Shown here piece after piece: positions 33,518 to 44,955 of a stretch of 64,000 nucleotides of DNA (position 1 is its first letter; every line of letters starts with the position of its first letter). The stretch comes from Methylobacterium sp. GXS13. Lineage in GTDB: Bacteria; Pseudomonadota; Alphaproteobacteria; Rhizobiales; Beijerinckiaceae. The stretch is from NCBI RefSeq assembly GCF_001455965.1, contig NZ_LKKO01000026.1, positions 19,908 through 83,907 of the forward strand. The letters are read 5' to 3'. The notes under the pieces were generated by a model. That model was not told the origin of the DNA. It ran no database searches and worked only from the letters and a program-made list of their open reading frames with translations. The translations under genes and the position numbers were made by a program.

Positions 33518-35002
33518 TCAGTCCGCTTCGGCCAGCATCGCGAAGCGCTTCGGGCCGGCGATGGAGAGGTCGGTCAGGCCGGTCGGGTAGTCGCCCGTGA
33601 AGCAATGGTCGGTGTATTGCGGGCAGGCCGTATTCCGCTCCTCCTCGCCCATCGCCCGGTAGAGGCCCGGGATCGACAGGAAGGCGAGCGAGTCCGCGCC
33701 GATATACTTGCGCATCGCCTCGAGATCGTGCGTCGCGGCGAGCAGCTTCTCCCGCTCCGGCGTGTCGATCCCGTAGAAGTCCGGGTAGGTGATCGGCGGC
33801 GAGGCGATCCGGAAATGCACCTCCGCGGCGCCGGCCTCGCGCATCATCCGGACGATCTTCACCGAGGTCGTGCCGCGCACCAGGCTGTCATCGACCAGCA
33901 CGATGCTCTTGCCTTCGATCGCCGCGCGGTTGGCCGAGTGCTTCATCCGCACGCCGAGTTCGCGCACCGACTGGGTCGGCTGGATGAAGGTCCGGCCGAC
34001 ATAGTGGTTGCGGATGATCCCCATCTCGAAGGGGATGCCGGTCTCCTGCGCGAAGCCGAGCGCCGCGGGCACGCCGGAATCCGGCACCGGCACGACGATA
34101 TCGGCCGCGACGGCGGCCTCGCGGGCGAGTTCGTGGCCGATGGCCTTGCGCACCGCGTAGACGCTTTTGCCGTTCACCACGGAATCCGGCCGTGCGAAAT
34201 AGATGTACTCGAAGATGCACGGGCGCATCGGCACGGCATCGGCGAAGCGGATCGACTCGACGCCCTCCTCGGAGATCACCACGACCTCGCCGTTCTCGAT
34301 GTCGCGGACGTAGCGGGCGCCGATGATGTCGAGGGCGCAGGTCTCGGAGGCCAGCATGTAGCGGCCGTCGAGCTCGCCGAGCACCAGCGGGCGGATGCCC
34401 AGAGGGTCGCGGGCGCCGATCAGCTTCTTGTTGGTGAGCGCCACGATCGCATACGCGCCCTGGATCGCCTGCAGGGCGTCGATGAAGCGCTCGACGATCC
34501 GGGGCTTCCGCGAGCGGGCCGCCAGGTGGAGGATCACCTCGGTGTCGGAGGTCGACTGGGTGATCGCGCCGTCGCGCACGAGGTCGCGCCGGATCGACAG
34601 GGCATTGGTGAGGTTGCCGTTATGGGCGACGGCGAGGCCGCCGCTGGCCAGCTCGGCGAAGAGCGGCTGCACGTTGCGCAGGATGGTCCCGCCGGTGGTC
34701 GAGTAGCGGACGTGCCCAATGGCGGCACGACCTTTCAGCCGGGCGATGGTGTCGCCGTCCGAGAAGGAATCGCCCACGAGACCGGGGCGGCGCTCGGAGT
34801 GGAACACCGAGCCGTCGAAGGAGACGATCCCGGCCGCCTCCTGCCCGCGATGCTGCAGGGCGTGCAGGCCCAGCGCCACGATGGCCGAAGCCTCCGGGTG
34901 CCCGAAGATGCCGAAGACGCCGCACTCCTCGCGCAGCGTATCGCCGTCGAGGTCGAAATCGGAGGCATAAGCGTCGGAGTGGGACATGCTGCGATCGATC
35001 AC
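33518..35002 (-). CDS. purF: Amidophosphoribosyltransferase
   Basis: 494 residues. First step of purine synthesis (PRPP + glutamine to phosphoribosylamine). The Ntn nucleophile is Cys27 in REECGVFGIF after a propeptide, so cleavage should expose it. LQHRGQEAAGI, RYSTTG and AHNGNLTN are the glutaminase loops; the PRPP site is SIVLVDDSLVRGTTSVKIV. No extended iron-sulfur cysteine set is obvious. cvpA lies directly upstream on the same strand. Start could also be the Met at residue 6. Confidence 0.96.
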   Translation of the reverse strand: MIDRSMSHSDAYASDFDLDGDTLREECGVFGIFGHPEASAIVALGLHALQHRGQEAAGIVSFDGSVFHSERRPGLVGDSFSDGDTIARLKGRAAIGHVRYSTTGGTILRNVQPLFAELASGGLAVAHNGNLTNALSIRRDLVRDGAITQSTSDTEVILHLAARSRKPRIVERFIDALQAIQGAYAIVALTNKKLIGARDPLGIRPLVLGELDGRYMLASETCALDIIGARYVRDIENGEVVVISEEGVESIRFADAVPMRPCIFEYIYFARPDSVVNGKSVYAVRKAIGHELAREAAVAADIVVPVPDSGVPAALGFAQETGIPFEMGIIRNHYVGRTFIQPTQSVRELGVRMKHSANRAAIEGKSIVLVDDSLVRGTTSVKIVRMMREAGAAEVHFRIASPPITYPDFYGIDTPEREKLLAATHDLEAMRKYIGADSLAFLSIPGLYRAMGEEERNTACPQYTDHCFTGDYPTGLTDLSIAGPKRFAMLAEAD

Positions 35003-35119
35003 TTCACGAGTCCCGGCGGCGACGGGCCCGCGCGCCGGTCGTCGCGGATATCATCCGATCGGTTCCGGAACCGCTATCTAGGCGCTCCGCGTAGACCGAC
35101 CAACGGCGCGTGCCGCAGA

Positions 35120-35728
35120 TCAGCGTCGCGTCGGGCTCGGCGCGGTCTCGGTGCGGCGCTGGGGCGCCGGATCGGTCTCGGCAGGCGCGTCGGCCGCCTC
35201 GTTGGGCGGCGTGACGGCCTTCGGCTTCTTGAACTGCTTCAGGAAGCCCTCCGGATTCTCAGGCAGCTGGGCCACCAGGGCGTCGCCGGATTTCTCCAGC
35301 ATCGGGCGCGTGCGCGCCTGCGCCGCCCAGTCCGGCACCTTGCCCTGAACCAGCCAGGACAGGAACACCCAGCCGATCACGCAGATCAGGAAGCCGCGCC
35401 CCGCCCCGAACAGGAAGCCCAGCGAGCGGTCGACCGCGCCGATGCGCGAATCGAGCACCACGTCGGAGATCTTCACGGTGATGATCGAGACGACGATCAG
35501 CGTGCCGAGGAAGATCGCCGCGATGGAGGCGACCAGGGCCACGGTATCGCTGTTGACGTGCTGCTTCACCAGCGGAAGCAGCATCGGATAGAACGACCAC
35601 GCGACGGCGGCGGCGGCCACCCAGGCGATGATCGCCAGCACTTCGCGGGTGACGCCACGCACGGCCGCGAGCAGCGCGGAGACCGCGACGATGCCGAGCA
35701 CGACGAGATCCAGGACGGTAAACGGCAT
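35120..35728 (-). CDS. cvpA: CvpA-family membrane protein
   Basis: 202 residues, four transmembrane helices in the first 130 residues (LDLVVLGIVAVSALLAAVRG; TREVLAIIAWVAAAAVAW; VASIAAIFLGTLIVVSIIT; GAGRGFLICVIGWVFLSW) and a Pro/Ala-rich cytoplasmic tail. The order cvpA-purF is the classic arrangement. Implicated in envelope stress resistance and colicin V production in enterics. Confidence 0.92.
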   Translation of the reverse strand: MPFTVLDLVVLGIVAVSALLAAVRGVTREVLAIIAWVAAAAVAWSFYPMLLPLVKQHVNSDTVALVASIAAIFLGTLIVVSIITVKISDVVLDSRIGAVDRSLGFLFGAGRGFLICVIGWVFLSWLVQGKVPDWAAQARTRPMLEKSGDALVAQLPENPEGFLKQFKKPKAVTPPNEAADAPAETDPAPQRRTETAPSPTRR

Positions 35729-35993
35729 CTGTGAACTTTAGGCACCAGTGGGGATGCCGCGGCGGCACTGCGGCTCCCCAGGACCGCAGACGAAGTATAC
35801 CAAGCCGAACCTCGGCCGTCACCCTCGGCGAGGGGCCTCCAGTGCGGCCTGTGCCGTCCGTGCATCAGACCGGGCCGGGGCAACAGGGCGGTTCAATGCC
35901 AGACTGGGGCGCCGCGGCGGCGTTTTGCAGGTCACCCCGTTGGGCGCGAGCGTTCGACGCCCACTCAACGCGGATAGAAGCACACACCCATCG

Positions 35994-36329
35994 TCAGCCC
36001 TCGAACGACTTATCTGCACCGACGAGCATATCGCGACCATTCTTGGGCACCGGGAAGCCATACCCGTCCCCGGTTTTTTCCCACCTCAAGTCGCCGGACA
36101 GGTGATAGGGACTGATATACAATTCCATACCAATCTTCTGTAAGGCTAGATGAAGGGCCTGAATTGAGTCGACTCCCGCAGCAAAACTCGCCCTGTTTTG
36201 ATTCGGCCACCCAATCTGATATCGACACGCCCAAACTCCGTCCTGCAATTCTGGAGCATGGATAGAAATCTCCACTTGGTTATCACCGGACGGCAAACGC
36301 ACCGCTAGATTTCTTTTTGCGATGATCAT
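35994..36329 (-). CDS. Putative immunity protein (DUF6968-like)
   Basis: 111 residues starting MIIAKRNLAVRLPSGDNQVE. The pattern WACRYQIGWPNQ, DSIQALHLALQKIGMELY and the closing GYGFPVP resemble small beta-alpha immunity-type proteins I associate with DUF6968. It follows the toxin-like gene by 10 bp on the same strand. Base composition is visibly more AT-rich than neighbours, a sign of transfer. The immunity role is inferred from the pairing. Confidence 0.65.
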   Translation of the reverse strand: MIIAKRNLAVRLPSGDNQVEISIHAPELQDGVWACRYQIGWPNQNRASFAAGVDSIQALHLALQKIGMELYISPYHLSGDLRWEKTGDGYGFPVPKNGRDMLVGADKSFEG

Positions 36330-36339
36330 GGCATCGTCC

Positions 36340-36723
36340 TTAGAAGTTTAGGGGCGGAATCGAACGTCCGCGCTCGCATGCAACAAGTCTAACCATAGCT
36401 TGAGCGTAGCATGCGCGCAGACCAGTAAATTTGCAAACAATCAAATCGCGGCGATACTGTTCGTCACGGTCTTCTTGAGATGCAGCAAGAGAGAATAGGG
36501 GTACCTTGCGAGCATTTACGATCTTTTGGGGCAGGGATAAGTTGGTAGTTCCGCCGTCAGTCCATCGCCCAGCGCCTGTGTGCCCTGCAGGAATGCGAGG
36601 CTGATTTGGATTGTATTCCTTAGATGTAATTTCTTTTTCGATGAGCGCCCTCCTTATTTCAAGACGGCATAACTCTATCTGTCTGCGAGCGACCGCAAAG
36701 GCGATTTTTGAATCGTTTCGCAT
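36340..36723 (-). CDS. Putative small polymorphic-toxin-like protein
   Basis: 127 residues. The centre has YNPNQPRIPAGHTGAGRWTDGG in two parts (YNPNQPRIPAGHTG, AGRWTDGG), a linker motif I know from C-terminal toxin tails of alphaproteobacteria. The C-terminal half (about 85-127) is cysteine-bearing (CKFTGLRACYAQAMVRLVAC) and closes on IPPLNF, also typical of these small toxins. No catalytic motif is recognised and there is no signal peptide. Together with the next gene it looks like an orphan toxin/immunity cassette in AT-richer DNA. Confidence 0.6.
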   Translation of the reverse strand: MRNDSKIAFAVARRQIELCRLEIRRALIEKEITSKEYNPNQPRIPAGHTGAGRWTDGGTTNLSLPQKIVNARKVPLFSLAASQEDRDEQYRRDLIVCKFTGLRACYAQAMVRLVACERGRSIPPLNF

Positions 36724-37036
36724 GTACAGCCTCCTTAATCAGGGCATCCCTATCTGAATAAATTCCTATTATCAAGCAGCCTATCAGTAGAGCATCCGTT
36801 TGCCGACCCCGTGGCACCGGCGCTGTCAACAGATCGCACGCCGAATGACGCATTGTGCCAACCGTCGACATGCCGCGAGCGTTACTCCGGCGGACTCCCG
36901 CCGTTCACAAGCCGGACGATTTCTTTTCTGCAGACAACTGTTTTGCTATGAACCGCAGACAGACATCCGTCTCGAAAATCCGTTCATGCATCTTGCATGT
37001 CAGCTCGGGAATGATTGGACGGTAGGCTTCCGGTAG
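36724..37036. other. Intergenic region between toxin cassette and alr
   Basis: 313 bp, mixed composition. It should carry divergent promoters for the cassette and alr. No repeats, integrase remnant or tRNA gene is visible. Confidence 0.4.
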
Positions 37037-38119
37037 ATGACTGAATCCCAAACGATTGATAGCGTCCACGGCGCCCGGCTGACCATCGATCTCGGGGCGA
37101 TCGCGGCGAACTGGCGGATGCTGGCCGCCCGGGGGGCCGATTGCGCCGCCGTGGTGAAGGCCGATGCTTATGGCTGTGGCGTCGCGCGGGTCGGGCCGGC
37201 CCTGTGGGCGGCCGGGTGCCGCACCTTCTTCGTCGCGCACCTGTCCGAGGGCATCGCCGCCCGGGCCGCCCTGCCGGAGGCCGCGATCTACATCCTGAAC
37301 GGCTTACCGCCCGGCGCTTGTACGACCTTCGCGGCGCACGACCTGCGCCCGGTGCTCGGCAGCCGCGAGGAGATCTTGGAATGGGCGGCCTTTGCGGGCG
37401 GAGCCCGGCCGGCGGCACTCCACATCGATACCGGCATGAACCGCCTCGGGCTGCCGGTGCCGGAGGCGCTGGACCTGGCCGGCGATCCGAGCATCGCAGC
37501 CGCCGGCATCGACCTGCTCCTCAGCCACTTCGTCAGCGCCGAGAAGCCGGCCGACCCGGTCAATGCCCGGCAGATCGCCGATTTCGCCCGGGTCCGGGCG
37601 GCCTATCCGGGCCTGCTTGCGTCCCTCGCCAATTCCTCCGGCGTGTTCCTCGACGGCGCCCGGCACGACCTGCTGCGCCCGGGCTACGCCCTGTTCGGCG
37701 GCAACCCGACGCCGGACTCCGCCAACCCGATGCGCCCGGTGGTGCGGCTGGAGGCCCTGATCGCCCAGGTCAGGACCGTCGAGGCCGGTGCCAGCGTCGG
37801 CTATAACGGCTGCTGGACCGCCCCGGCCCCGAGCCGGCTCGCCACCCTGTCCCTCGGCTATGCCGACGGCTTCCCCCGGGCGATCAGCGGACGCGGCCAG
37901 GCTCTGGTCGGCGGCGTGCCCTGCCCGATCCTGGGCCTGGTCTCGATGGACCTGATCATCCTCGACGTGACCGCGGCGCCCGCGGCCCGGCGCGGTGCCA
38001 CCGCCGTGCTGATTGGCGACAGCCTGGACATCGACACGGTCGGCCGCGCTGCCGGGACGATCGGCTACGAGATCCTGACCGGGCTGGGTTCGCGTTATGT
38101 TCGAACTTATGTAGGGTGA
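37037..38119 (+). CDS. alr: Alanine racemase
   Basis: 360 residues. PLP lysine in AVVKADAYGCG (about residue 41). Substrate side: the catalytic Tyr in VGYNGCW, plus HIDTGMNRLGLP and GYADGFPRAISGRG. Makes D-alanine for peptidoglycan. ATG start with a weak ribosome-binding site. radA follows after 45 bp on the same strand. Confidence 0.95.
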   Translation: MTESQTIDSVHGARLTIDLGAIAANWRMLAARGADCAAVVKADAYGCGVARVGPALWAAGCRTFFVAHLSEGIAARAALPEAAIYILNGLPPGACTTFAAHDLRPVLGSREEILEWAAFAGGARPAALHIDTGMNRLGLPVPEALDLAGDPSIAAAGIDLLLSHFVSAEKPADPVNARQIADFARVRAAYPGLLASLANSSGVFLDGARHDLLRPGYALFGGNPTPDSANPMRPVVRLEALIAQVRTVEAGASVGYNGCWTAPAPSRLATLSLGYADGFPRAISGRGQALVGGVPCPILGLVSMDLIILDVTAAPAARRGATAVLIGDSLDIDTVGRAAGTIGYEILTGLGSRYVRTYVG

Positions 38120-38164
38120 TCCGACTCCACCCTCGAATGCCGGACCGGCGGCACGCGGACCCGA

Positions 38165-39601
<1,437 letters not shown>

Positions 39602-39605
39602 ACGG

Positions 39606-40664
39606 CTAGCCGCCGGTCACGCTCATGTGCCGCGGCACCGCGGCCGGGCGTTGGCGCTCGATGATGAAGTCGTGCCCCTTCGGCTTGCGCGTGATCGCCT
39701 CGACCACGGCGGCGGCCAGCACGGCATCGTCGTTTGAGGCCCGCAGCACCGCCCGCAGATCCGCCGAGTCTTCCTGGCCGAGGCACAGGTAGAGCTGGCC
39801 GGTGCAGGTCAGGCGCACCCGATTGCAGCTCTCGCAGAAATTGTGGGTCAGCGGCGTGATGAAGCCGAGCTTGCCGCCGGTCTCCTCGACCCGGACGTAG
39901 CGCGCCGGGCCGCCCGTGCGATCGGGCAGCGGGGTCAGGGTGTAGCGGCTCTCCAGGCGCTGCCGGGCCACCGACAGGGGCAGGAACTGGTCGGTGCGGT
40001 CGGCCTCGATCTCGCCGAGCGGCATCACCTCGATCAGGGTCATATCCATCCCGAGCCCGTGGGCCCAGGCGATCATGTCGGGAATCTCGTCGGCGTTGAC
40101 GTCGCGCAGCGCCACCGCGTTGATCTTGACCTTCATGCCGGCCGCCCGTGCGGCTGCGATACCGTCGAGCACCACCGGGAGATCGCCGCGGCGCGTGATG
40201 GCCCGGAACTTGGCCGCGTCCAGGGTATCGAGCGAGACGTTGATCCGGCGCACCCCAAGGCTCGCCAACTCGTTCGCGTAGCGCGCGAGCTGGGTGCCGT
40301 TGGTGGTCAGCGTCAGTTCCTCCAGAGCGCCCGAATCGAGGTGCCGCGACAGGCGGCGGAACAGGTGCATGATGTCGCGGCGCACGAGCGGCTCGCCGCC
40401 GGTGATCCGGAGCTTGCGCACGCCCCGCGCGATGAACACGCCGCAGAGCCGATCCAGCTCCTCCAGGGTCAGCAGGTCGCGCTTGGGCAGGAACTGCATC
40501 GTCTCCGACATGCAGTAGGCGCAGCGCAGGTCGCAGCGATCCGTCACCGAGATGCGCAGATACGAGATCGCCCGCTGGAACGGGTCGATCAACGGCGCGG
40601 GCGCCGGCGTGCGGAGCGCACCGGCCGTAAACCCCTGCGGCGTGCTGGAGATGTCATCGAGCAT
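39606..40664 (-). CDS. moaA: GTP 3',8-cyclase MoaA
   Basis: 352 residues from ATG 40664; longer frames upstream are not coding. Radical-SAM cluster C44-x3-C48-x2-C51 ([10 protein letters not shown]), a C-terminal second cluster [11 protein letters not shown], and the terminal Gly-Gly (SVTGG) needed for activity. First step of molybdenum cofactor synthesis, which fits the molybdenum hydroxylase genes at 41.6-44.4 kb. Convergent with radA, with 4 bp between the stops. Confidence 0.95.
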   Translation of the reverse strand: MLDDISSTPQGFTAGALRTPAPAPLIDPFQRAISYLRISVTDRCDLRCAYCMSETMQFLPKRDLLTLEELDRLCGVFIARGVRKLRITGGEPLVRRDIMHLFRRLSRHLDSGALEELTLTTNGTQLARYANELASLGVRRINVSLDTLDAAKFRAITRRGDLPVVLDGIAAARAAGMKVKINAVALRDVNADEIPDMIAWAHGLGMDMTLIEVMPLGEIEADRTDQFLPLSVARQRLESRYTLTPLPDRTGGPARYVRVEETGGKLGFITPLTHNFCESCNRVRLTCTGQLYLCLGQEDSADLRAVLRASNDDAVLAAAVVEAITRKPKGHDFIIERQRPAAVPRHMSVTGG

Positions 40665-40745
40665 GATTGAGCATATGATGCCCGATACGGTCGTGGGCAA
40701 GCAGCCCCCGGGCCGCAGCCCCCGGATGCTTGAGGAGTGTGACCT

Positions 40746-41168
40746 GTGAACGAGGATCTGTGGCCGACCGAGATCCGCCTGTCGGCCGACCGGCGGGTGC
40801 TCAACGTCGCCTTCGAGGATGGGTCGCGCTTTGCCCTGCCGGCCGAGTACCTGCGGGTGTCGAGCCCGTCCGCCGAGGTGCAGGGCCATTCGCCCCTGGA
40901 GCGCAAGGTGATCGGCGGCAAGCGCGCAGTGGCGATCCTGGCGGTGGAGCCGATCGGCAACTACGCCGTCAAGCTCGGCTTCGACGACATGCACGACACC
41001 GGCATCTACGGCTGGGGCTACCTGCACACGCTGGGCCGGGATTACGACGCGCGCTGGCAGACCTACCTGTCCGAGCTGGCCGAGCGCGGCCTCGACCGCG
41101 AGACCGCGCGCACCGCCCCGGTGAAGCAGGGCGGAAGCTGCGGCTCAGGTGCGTGCGGCTGCCACTGA
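40746..41168 (+). CDS. DUF971 (GBBH-like N-terminal) protein
   Basis: 140 residues, GTG start behind [29 protein letters not shown] and [21 protein letters not shown] are the DUF971 core. The tail [12 protein letters not shown] is cysteine-rich and may bind metal. DUF971 proteins are linked to iron-sulfur or molybdenum enzyme maturation; this one is divergent from moaA across 81 bp, which supports such a link. Confidence 0.88.
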   Translation: MNEDLWPTEIRLSADRRVLNVAFEDGSRFALPAEYLRVSSPSAEVQGHSPLERKVIGGKRAVAILAVEPIGNYAVKLGFDDMHDTGIYGWGYLHTLGRDYDARWQTYLSELAERGLDRETARTAPVKQGGSCGSGACGCH

Positions 41169-41582
41169 GGCGGCATCGGCATCAGCACGCCCCTGCTGGC
41201 CTATTGCCCGACAAAATCGGCACCCGCGTCGTCGCGCCCATTTGACTCGACCTGCGCGGGCCGGCGCCCTGCGTGTCGCGACGGCGCAACAACCGGGATT
41301 TCCATCCGCACGCCCCTGAAGAGACGATCCTGTCACCGGGCGGCATGTGCGTCTCCGCACGCGGCATGTGCCCGGCGCGGGTCTCCGGCCGCATGGCACC
41401 TCCACCTTGCGTTGCACAAAACTCCCTGGGTGGATTAGAATTCTTCCTATTCTGAACCCAGAGACCCGTTCGTCGGGTTAGCCCGCATAGGCGGATGCGT
41501 GGACCAGAGGATCGGTCGTCGCCTCCGGCTCGGCTCAGACCCGACCGAGCGCCGTTCCGGCGTCGCCAGACAGGATATTTCG
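41169..41582. other. Intergenic region before molybdenum hydroxylase operon
   Basis: 414 bp. The motif CGGCATGTGC appears twice (41340s and 41363 on). A promoter candidate lies at 41412-41440. A 28-residue in-frame extension upstream of the 2Fe-2S subunit is possible but not supported. Confidence 0.4.
41412..41440 (+). promoter_or_regulatory. Candidate sigma-70-type promoter for iorA-iorB
   Basis: TTGCAC (41412-41417), 17-bp spacer, TTAGAA (41435-41440), about 140 bp before the iorA start. It is a motif match in an otherwise GC-rich region. Confidence 0.35.
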
Positions 41583-42062
41583 ATGATCAAACTCACCGTG
41601 AACGGGGCTGCGCGCAGCTTCGACGGCGATCCCGACATGCCGCTGCTGTGGTACCTGCGCGACGAGCTGGGCCTCACCGGCACCAAGTTCGGCTGTGGCG
41701 TGTCGCTGTGCGGCGCCTGCACGATCCATCTCGGCGGCGCGGCGACCCGTGCCTGCATCACGCCGATCTCGGCGGCGGCCGACCAGGAGGTCGTGACCAT
41801 CGAGGGCCTGTCGCCCGACGGCAACCACCCGGTGCAGGTGGCCTGGCGCGACCTCAACGTCGCCCAGTGCGGCTACTGCCAGTGCGGCCAGATCATGCAG
41901 GCCGCAGCCCTGCTCAAGGACACGCCCAAGCCGTCCGAGCAGGATATCGACGACACGATGAACGGCAACATCTGCCGCTGCGGCACCTATCCGCGCATCC
42001 GCGCGGCGATCCATCAGGCCGCCGGCCAGACGGCGCCCGCCAGCAAGGGAGAGCGCCTGTGA
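41583..42062 (+). CDS. iorA: Molybdenum hydroxylase 2Fe-2S subunit (IorA type)
   Basis: 159 residues from ATG 41583. Plant-type cluster C38, C43, C46, C58 ([17 protein letters not shown]) and second cluster [13 protein letters not shown] with CRCGTYPRI. This two-cluster small subunit passes electrons from the molybdenum subunit. Overlaps the next gene by 4 bp. Named by likeness to isoquinoline 1-oxidoreductase; the substrate is open. Confidence 0.9.
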   Translation: MIKLTVNGAARSFDGDPDMPLLWYLRDELGLTGTKFGCGVSLCGACTIHLGGAATRACITPISAAADQEVVTIEGLSPDGNHPVQVAWRDLNVAQCGYCQCGQIMQAAALLKDTPKPSEQDIDDTMNGNICRCGTYPRIRAAIHQAAGQTAPASKGERL

Positions 42063-44398
42063 TCCACGACGCACAGATGATGGCCGAACTGGCCAATGCG
42101 AAGCCGACCGCCAAGCCGGTCCTCGCCAATGTCAGCCGCCGCGGCATCCTCGGCGGCGCCGGCGCCCTGGTGCTGGCCCTGTCCCTGCGCGACGCCCGCG
42201 CCGACGAAGGCCAGACCGCCGAGCAGAAGGCGCAGAAGTTCGGCGCCGACGGCATGCCGCATGGCTGGCGCGACGACCCGAAGATCTTCGTGGCCATCGC
42301 CCCGGACGGCACCGTCACGGTGACCAACCACCGCTCCGACATGGGCCAGGGCGTGCGCACCTCCGTGGCGCTCACGGTCGCCGACGAGCTGGAGGCCGAT
42401 TGGCCGAAGGTGAAGGTGGTCCAGGCCTGGGGCGACGAGGCGCGCTTCGGCAACCAGGATACCGACGGCTCGCGCTCGCTGCGCCATTTCTTCCAGCATT
42501 TCCGCCATGCCGGCGCCGCCGCGCGGCTGATGCTGATCGAGGCCGCGGCCAAGCAATGGGGCGTGCCGGCCTCCGAGGTGACGGCGTCCAACCACATCCT
42601 CACGCACGCCAAGTCCAAGCGCAGCCTCGGCTACGGCGCCGTGGCGCAGGCGGCCTCCGAGCTGCCGGTTCCGACCAATGTCACGCTGAAGGACCCGAAG
42701 GACTTCCGCTACATCGGCACCGGCAAGATCGGGCTGATCGACAACTTCGACATCACCACGGGCCGGGCCGTCTACGGCCTCGACACCAAGCTCGACGGGA
42801 TGCTGTACGCGGTGGTCGCCCGCCCGGCGGTCTATGGCGGCAAGGTCAAGTCCTACGACGACAGCGAGGCCAAGAAGGTCGCGGGCGTCGTCAAGATCTT
42901 CAAGATCGACGGCGGCGAGATCCCGTCCGAGTTCATGCCGCTGGGCGGCGTCGCGGTCGTCGCGAAAAATACCTGGGCGGCCCTGAAGGCGCGCGACGCG
43001 CTCAAGATCACCTGGGATGACGGCCCGAACGCCGGCTACGACACCGACGTGTTCCGCAAGGAGCTCGAGGCCGCCGCGCGCAAGCCCGGCAAGGTGGTGC
43101 GCAACCAGGGCGACGTCGACGGCGCGATGGCCAAGGCCAAGACCAAGGTCGAGGCCGAATACTTCGTGCCCCACCTGGTCCAGGCCCCGATGGAGCCCCC
43201 GGCCGCCGTGGCCCGGGTCAAGGACGGGTTCTGCGAGGCCTGGGCCTGCACGCAGGGTCCGCAGGCGGCCAACGATCGCCTGATGAAGGCGCTCAAGCTG
43301 CCCGACGACAAGGTCAAGGTGAACGTCACGCTGCTCGGCGGCGGCTTCGGGCGCAAGTCCAAGCCGGATTACGTGGTCGAAGCCGCCCTGTGCTCGCAGG
43401 CGGTGGACGGCGCACCGGTCAAGCTCGCCTGGACCCGCGAGGACGACATCCACCACGGCTACTACCACACGATCTCGGTGGAGCACCTGGAGGCCGGCCT
43501 CGACGAGAAGGGCATGCCGGTGGCCTGGCTGCACCGCTCGGTGGCGCCGACGATCGGCTCGATCTTCGCGCCCGATCCGAAGCACGAGCTGCCGTTCGAG
43601 CTCGGGATGGGCCTGGTGAACACGCCGTTCAACCTGCCCAACGCCCGGATGGAGAACCCGGAAGCCGCCGCCCATGTCCGGATCGGCTGGTTCCGCTCGG
43701 TCTCGAACATCCCGCACGCCTTCGCGATCCAGTCCTTCGTGTCGGAGCTGGCGCATGCCGCCGGGCGCGACCCGAAGGAGTACCTGCTCGACCTGATCGG
43801 CCCGGCCCGGAAGATCGACCCGACCTCCATCGGCGACGTCTGGAACCACGGCGAGGACCCGAAGCTCTACCCGATCGATACCGGCCGCCTGCGCGGCGTG
43901 ATCGAGGCCGCCGCCAAGGGCGCCGGCTGGGGACGGCAGATGCCGAAGGGCCGCGGCCTCGGGATCGCCGGCCACTACAGCTTCGTCACCTACACGTCGG
44001 TGGCGGCTGAGGTTGAGGTCGACGACAAGGGTCAGGTGAAGGTGCACGCCATCGACATCGCGGTCGATTGCGGGCCGCAGGTGAACCCGGAGCGCATCCG
44101 GTCCCAGATGGAAGGCGCCGTGGTCATGGGGATGGGGCTCGCCCTCACCTCCGAGATCACCTTCAAGCAGGGCCGGGCGCAGCAGAACAACTTCGACGGC
44201 TACGAGATCATCCGGATCGACGCCGCCCCGAAGGTGGTCCGCGTGCACCTGGTGCCGACCGGCTCCTATGACGGCCCGCTCGGCGGCGTCGGCGAGCCCG
44301 GCGTGCCGCCGGTGGCGCCCGCCATCGCCAACGCGGTCTTCGCCGCCACCGGCCGGCGCGTGCGGCAATTGCCGATCCGCGACCAGCTCAGCGCCTGA
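42059..44398 (+). CDS. iorB: Molybdenum hydroxylase large subunit (IorB type)
   Basis: 779 residues from GTG 42059 (GTGA overlap). Twin-arginine-like start [20 protein letters not shown], so the complex is probably exported folded. Mo-cofactor parts: [28 protein letters not shown], and the active-site Glu in [13 protein letters not shown]. No FAD subunit is in the cluster, as in IorAB. Oxidises an aldehyde or N-heterocycle with a cytochrome-type acceptor. Confidence 0.9.
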   Translation: MIHDAQMMAELANAKPTAKPVLANVSRRGILGGAGALVLALSLRDARADEGQTAEQKAQKFGADGMPHGWRDDPKIFVAIAPDGTVTVTNHRSDMGQGVRTSVALTVADELEADWPKVKVVQAWGDEARFGNQDTDGSRSLRHFFQHFRHAGAAARLMLIEAAAKQWGVPASEVTASNHILTHAKSKRSLGYGAVAQAASELPVPTNVTLKDPKDFRYIGTGKIGLIDNFDITTGRAVYGLDTKLDGMLYAVVARPAVYGGKVKSYDDSEAKKVAGVVKIFKIDGGEIPSEFMPLGGVAVVAKNTWAALKARDALKITWDDGPNAGYDTDVFRKELEAAARKPGKVVRNQGDVDGAMAKAKTKVEAEYFVPHLVQAPMEPPAAVARVKDGFCEAWACTQGPQAANDRLMKALKLPDDKVKVNVTLLGGGFGRKSKPDYVVEAALCSQAVDGAPVKLAWTREDDIHHGYYHTISVEHLEAGLDEKGMPVAWLHRSVAPTIGSIFAPDPKHELPFELGMGLVNTPFNLPNARMENPEAAAHVRIGWFRSVSNIPHAFAIQSFVSELAHAAGRDPKEYLLDLIGPARKIDPTSIGDVWNHGEDPKLYPIDTGRLRGVIEAAAKGAGWGRQMPKGRGLGIAGHYSFVTYTSVAAEVEVDDKGQVKVHAIDIAVDCGPQVNPERIRSQMEGAVVMGMGLALTSEITFKQGRAQQNNFDGYEIIRIDAAPKVVRVHLVPTGSYDGPLGGVGEPGVPPVAPAIANAVFAATGRRVRQLPIRDQLSA

Positions 44399-44427
44399 AC
44401 CGCTCTCCCTCGCGACGCGTTGGGGGA

Positions 44428-44446
44428 CCGGGGACCTGATCCCCGG
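44428..44446 (+). terminator. Hairpin after iorB
   Basis: CCGGGGA (44428-44434), loop CCTGA, TCCCCGG (44440-44446). It lies 30 bp after iorB and 10 bp before the next start, so it may terminate iorAB or shield the next ribosome-binding site. Confidence 0.45.
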
Positions 44447-44455
44447 CCCCCCACA

Positions 44456-44872
44456 ATGAAAGAGTTCGATACGATGATGCGTCCCGCCGCCTTCACGGTT
44501 TCCGTCACGGTGCCCCTGGCCCTGATCCTGATGGCGGCCCCCGTCCTCGCCTCCCCCTGCTCGGACAAGATCGACGCCCTGTCCAAGCGGGTGACGTCGG
44601 AGGCGACCGCCTCGATCTCGGCCTCGACCAGCGGCCAGGGCAACGCCGCCAAGCGCAGCGGCGAGGGCATGACCGGCACCGAGGGCCAGCGCGCCAACGA
44701 ATCGCCCCAGGCCCCGCCGGAGAAGTCGGCCCAGGCCGGTGAGGGTGCGGATGCCGCCCAGCAGGCCAAGGTTGCGCTCGACGAGGCGCGCACCGCGGAT
44801 TCGAAGGGTGATGCGACGGCCTGCGAGGCCGGCGTGGCCCGCGCCGAGAGCCAGTTGAAGAAGGCGCTCTGA
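44456..44872 (+). CDS. Exported small hypothetical protein
   Basis: 138 residues from ATG 44456 (or two Met codons at 44474/44477). Signal peptide with PLALILMAAPVLASP. Mature part is Ser/Ala/Gly/Gln-rich with CSDKIDALSKR and a helical C-terminus ACEAGVARAESQLKKAL. The two cysteines could form a disulfide. Function unknown. Confidence 0.6.
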   Translation: MKEFDTMMRPAAFTVSVTVPLALILMAAPVLASPCSDKIDALSKRVTSEATASISASTSGQGNAAKRSGEGMTGTEGQRANESPQAPPEKSAQAGEGADAAQQAKVALDEARTADSKGDATACEAGVARAESQLKKAL

Positions 44873-44955
44873 AGCGCCGCTCCGCGCCTCCTTGCGCGCG
44901 CCTCAGGATTGGCGGAGCGCTTTGACGTTCCGTCGATCCCAGGGGCCGTGCGACG

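Noticed and set aside
33488..35734. 748-codon plus-strand frame opposite purF and cvpA
   Set aside because: Covers two convincing genes on the other strand; no motif of its own, low-complexity His/Arg/Gly composition.
41145..41417. Frames in the gap before iorA
   Set aside because: Arg/Cys-rich, no start signal, no recognisable domain.
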